Part shown: positions 21,357-21,565 of the stretch, in pieces
How the letters are laid out: each line of letters starts with the position of its first letter
Position numbering within the stretch: the stretch's first letter is position 1
From: HO2-45-11b sp964450915
GTDB lineage: Bacteria > Patescibacteriota > Andersenbacteria > UBA10190
Reading direction: 5' to 3'
Assembly (NCBI GenBank): GCA_964450915.1
Contig: CAYVFG010000015.1
Coordinates: 1-21,565 of the forward strand
DNA length: 21,565 bases
Notes under the pieces: generated by a model
Databases searched by the model: none
Told to the model about the DNA's origin: nothing
The model's input: only the letters and a program-made list of their open reading frames with translations
Made by a program: the position numbers and the translations under genes

Positions 21357-21565
21357 ATGGATTGGATATTCGTCAGTGCGCTGATCGGCTCGGGGCTTCT
21401 ATTGCCAACCGCATACGCTGGAATAATAGGGGCCCCATGGGCTCCTACGCGAATTGCAGTGGTAAAAAAAGCGTTTGATTCTGTTGGAATATCTGAAAAA
21501 GATCTATTGATAGACTTGGGGTGTGGCGATGGAAAGATAATGCATGAAGCAAGCAGGCGAGGTGG
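21357..21565 (+). CDS. Membrane-anchored SAM-dependent methyltransferase (3' end outside the window)
   Basis: The first 69 residues are visible. A hydrophobic N terminus (about 3-25) is followed by GAPWAPTR, then the SAM-binding motif I LIDLGCGDGKIMHEA (residues 51-65). This layout resembles the FAM173/ATPSCKMT-like group of small membrane-bound methyltransferases, some of which modify lysines in membrane proteins; the substrate here is unknown. The start codon directly follows the Hsp20 stop, so translation is coupled. Confidence 0.75.
   Translation, partial: MDWIFVSALIGSGLLLPTAYAGIIGAPWAPTRIAVVKKAFDSVGISEKDLLIDLGCGDGKIMHEASRRG

Noticed and set aside
1..21565. Recoded TGA (as in Gracilibacteria/Absconditabacteria)
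   Set aside because: Several genes end naturally at TGA (309-311, 1547-1549, 16564-16566), and conserved proteins never need TGA as a sense codon.
1..21565. CRISPR array, insertion sequence, prophage or integrase
   Set aside because: No spaced direct repeats, transposase or recombinase motifs, or terminal inverted repeats of an element were found.

Overview
The window looks like a chromosomal segment of a Candidate Phyla Radiation bacterium (Patescibacteria, probably Parcubacteria-like). Supporting signs are the compact gene packing with many short overlaps, small versions of housekeeping proteins, a CxxC-x17-CxxC zinc-ribbon protein, a short lysine-only histone-like protein, an archaeal-type CarS homologue, TTG/GTG starts, and many genes without a Shine-Dalgarno sequence. 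TGA is used as an ordinary stop, so the code is standard (table 11). The lineage is inferred from gene content; no rRNA is present.

Layout. 1-1549: two membrane/envelope proteins of unknown function joined by an ATGA overlap. 1550-2187: the only long gene-free stretch. It starts with the best promoter in the window (TTGACC-17-TATAAT), is full of complementary segments and A-rich linkers, and ends in a terminator-like stem, so it probably encodes a structured RNA of about 560 nt. 2188-4460: a DksA/TraR-like protein without zinc cysteines, a minimal signal peptidase II and ComM/YifB, all overlapping. 4495-5388: a membrane histidine-kinase-like protein lacking the phosphoacceptor His. 5399-6151 (minus): tRNA-His, a SpoU-family RNA methyltransferase and tRNA-Arg(TCG), packed 2-3 nt apart; tRNA-Arg(TCT) lies divergently at 6219. 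6313-9757: cyclopropane-fatty-acid synthase and RecG, separated by a promoter-hairpin-terminator unit that could be a small RNA or attenuator. 9745-10832: 3-methyladenine DNA glycosylase (minus) and CarS-like CDP-alcohol synthase (plus), sharing a 20-bp divergent promoter region. 10939-11106: lysine-rich DNA-binding protein with a bidirectional terminator. 11164-16566: a cell-envelope block (a hypothetical protein, 3D-domain protein, VanW protein, YdjM-like membrane protein, M23 peptidase) that also contains the zinc-ribbon protein and PurM. 16611-17727: tRNA-Glu and tsaD. 17719-18168: a Cys/His-rich duplicated protein (minus). 18244-21565: valS, Hsp20 and the start of a membrane-anchored methyltransferase.

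How the genes fit together. Translation and tRNA functions (4 tRNAs, SpoU methyltransferase, TsaD, ValRS), DNA repair and uptake (RecG, AAG, ComM), membrane lipid chemistry (CFA synthase, CarS-like) and wall remodelling (3D, VanW, M23, LspA) dominate. No mobile element, phage gene, CRISPR array or toxin system was seen. The most unusual material is non-coding: the 1.6-2.2 kb RNA candidate, the recG leader, and a repeated arrangement in which a -10 box lies 6-7 nt before the start codon, which predicts leaderless mRNAs.
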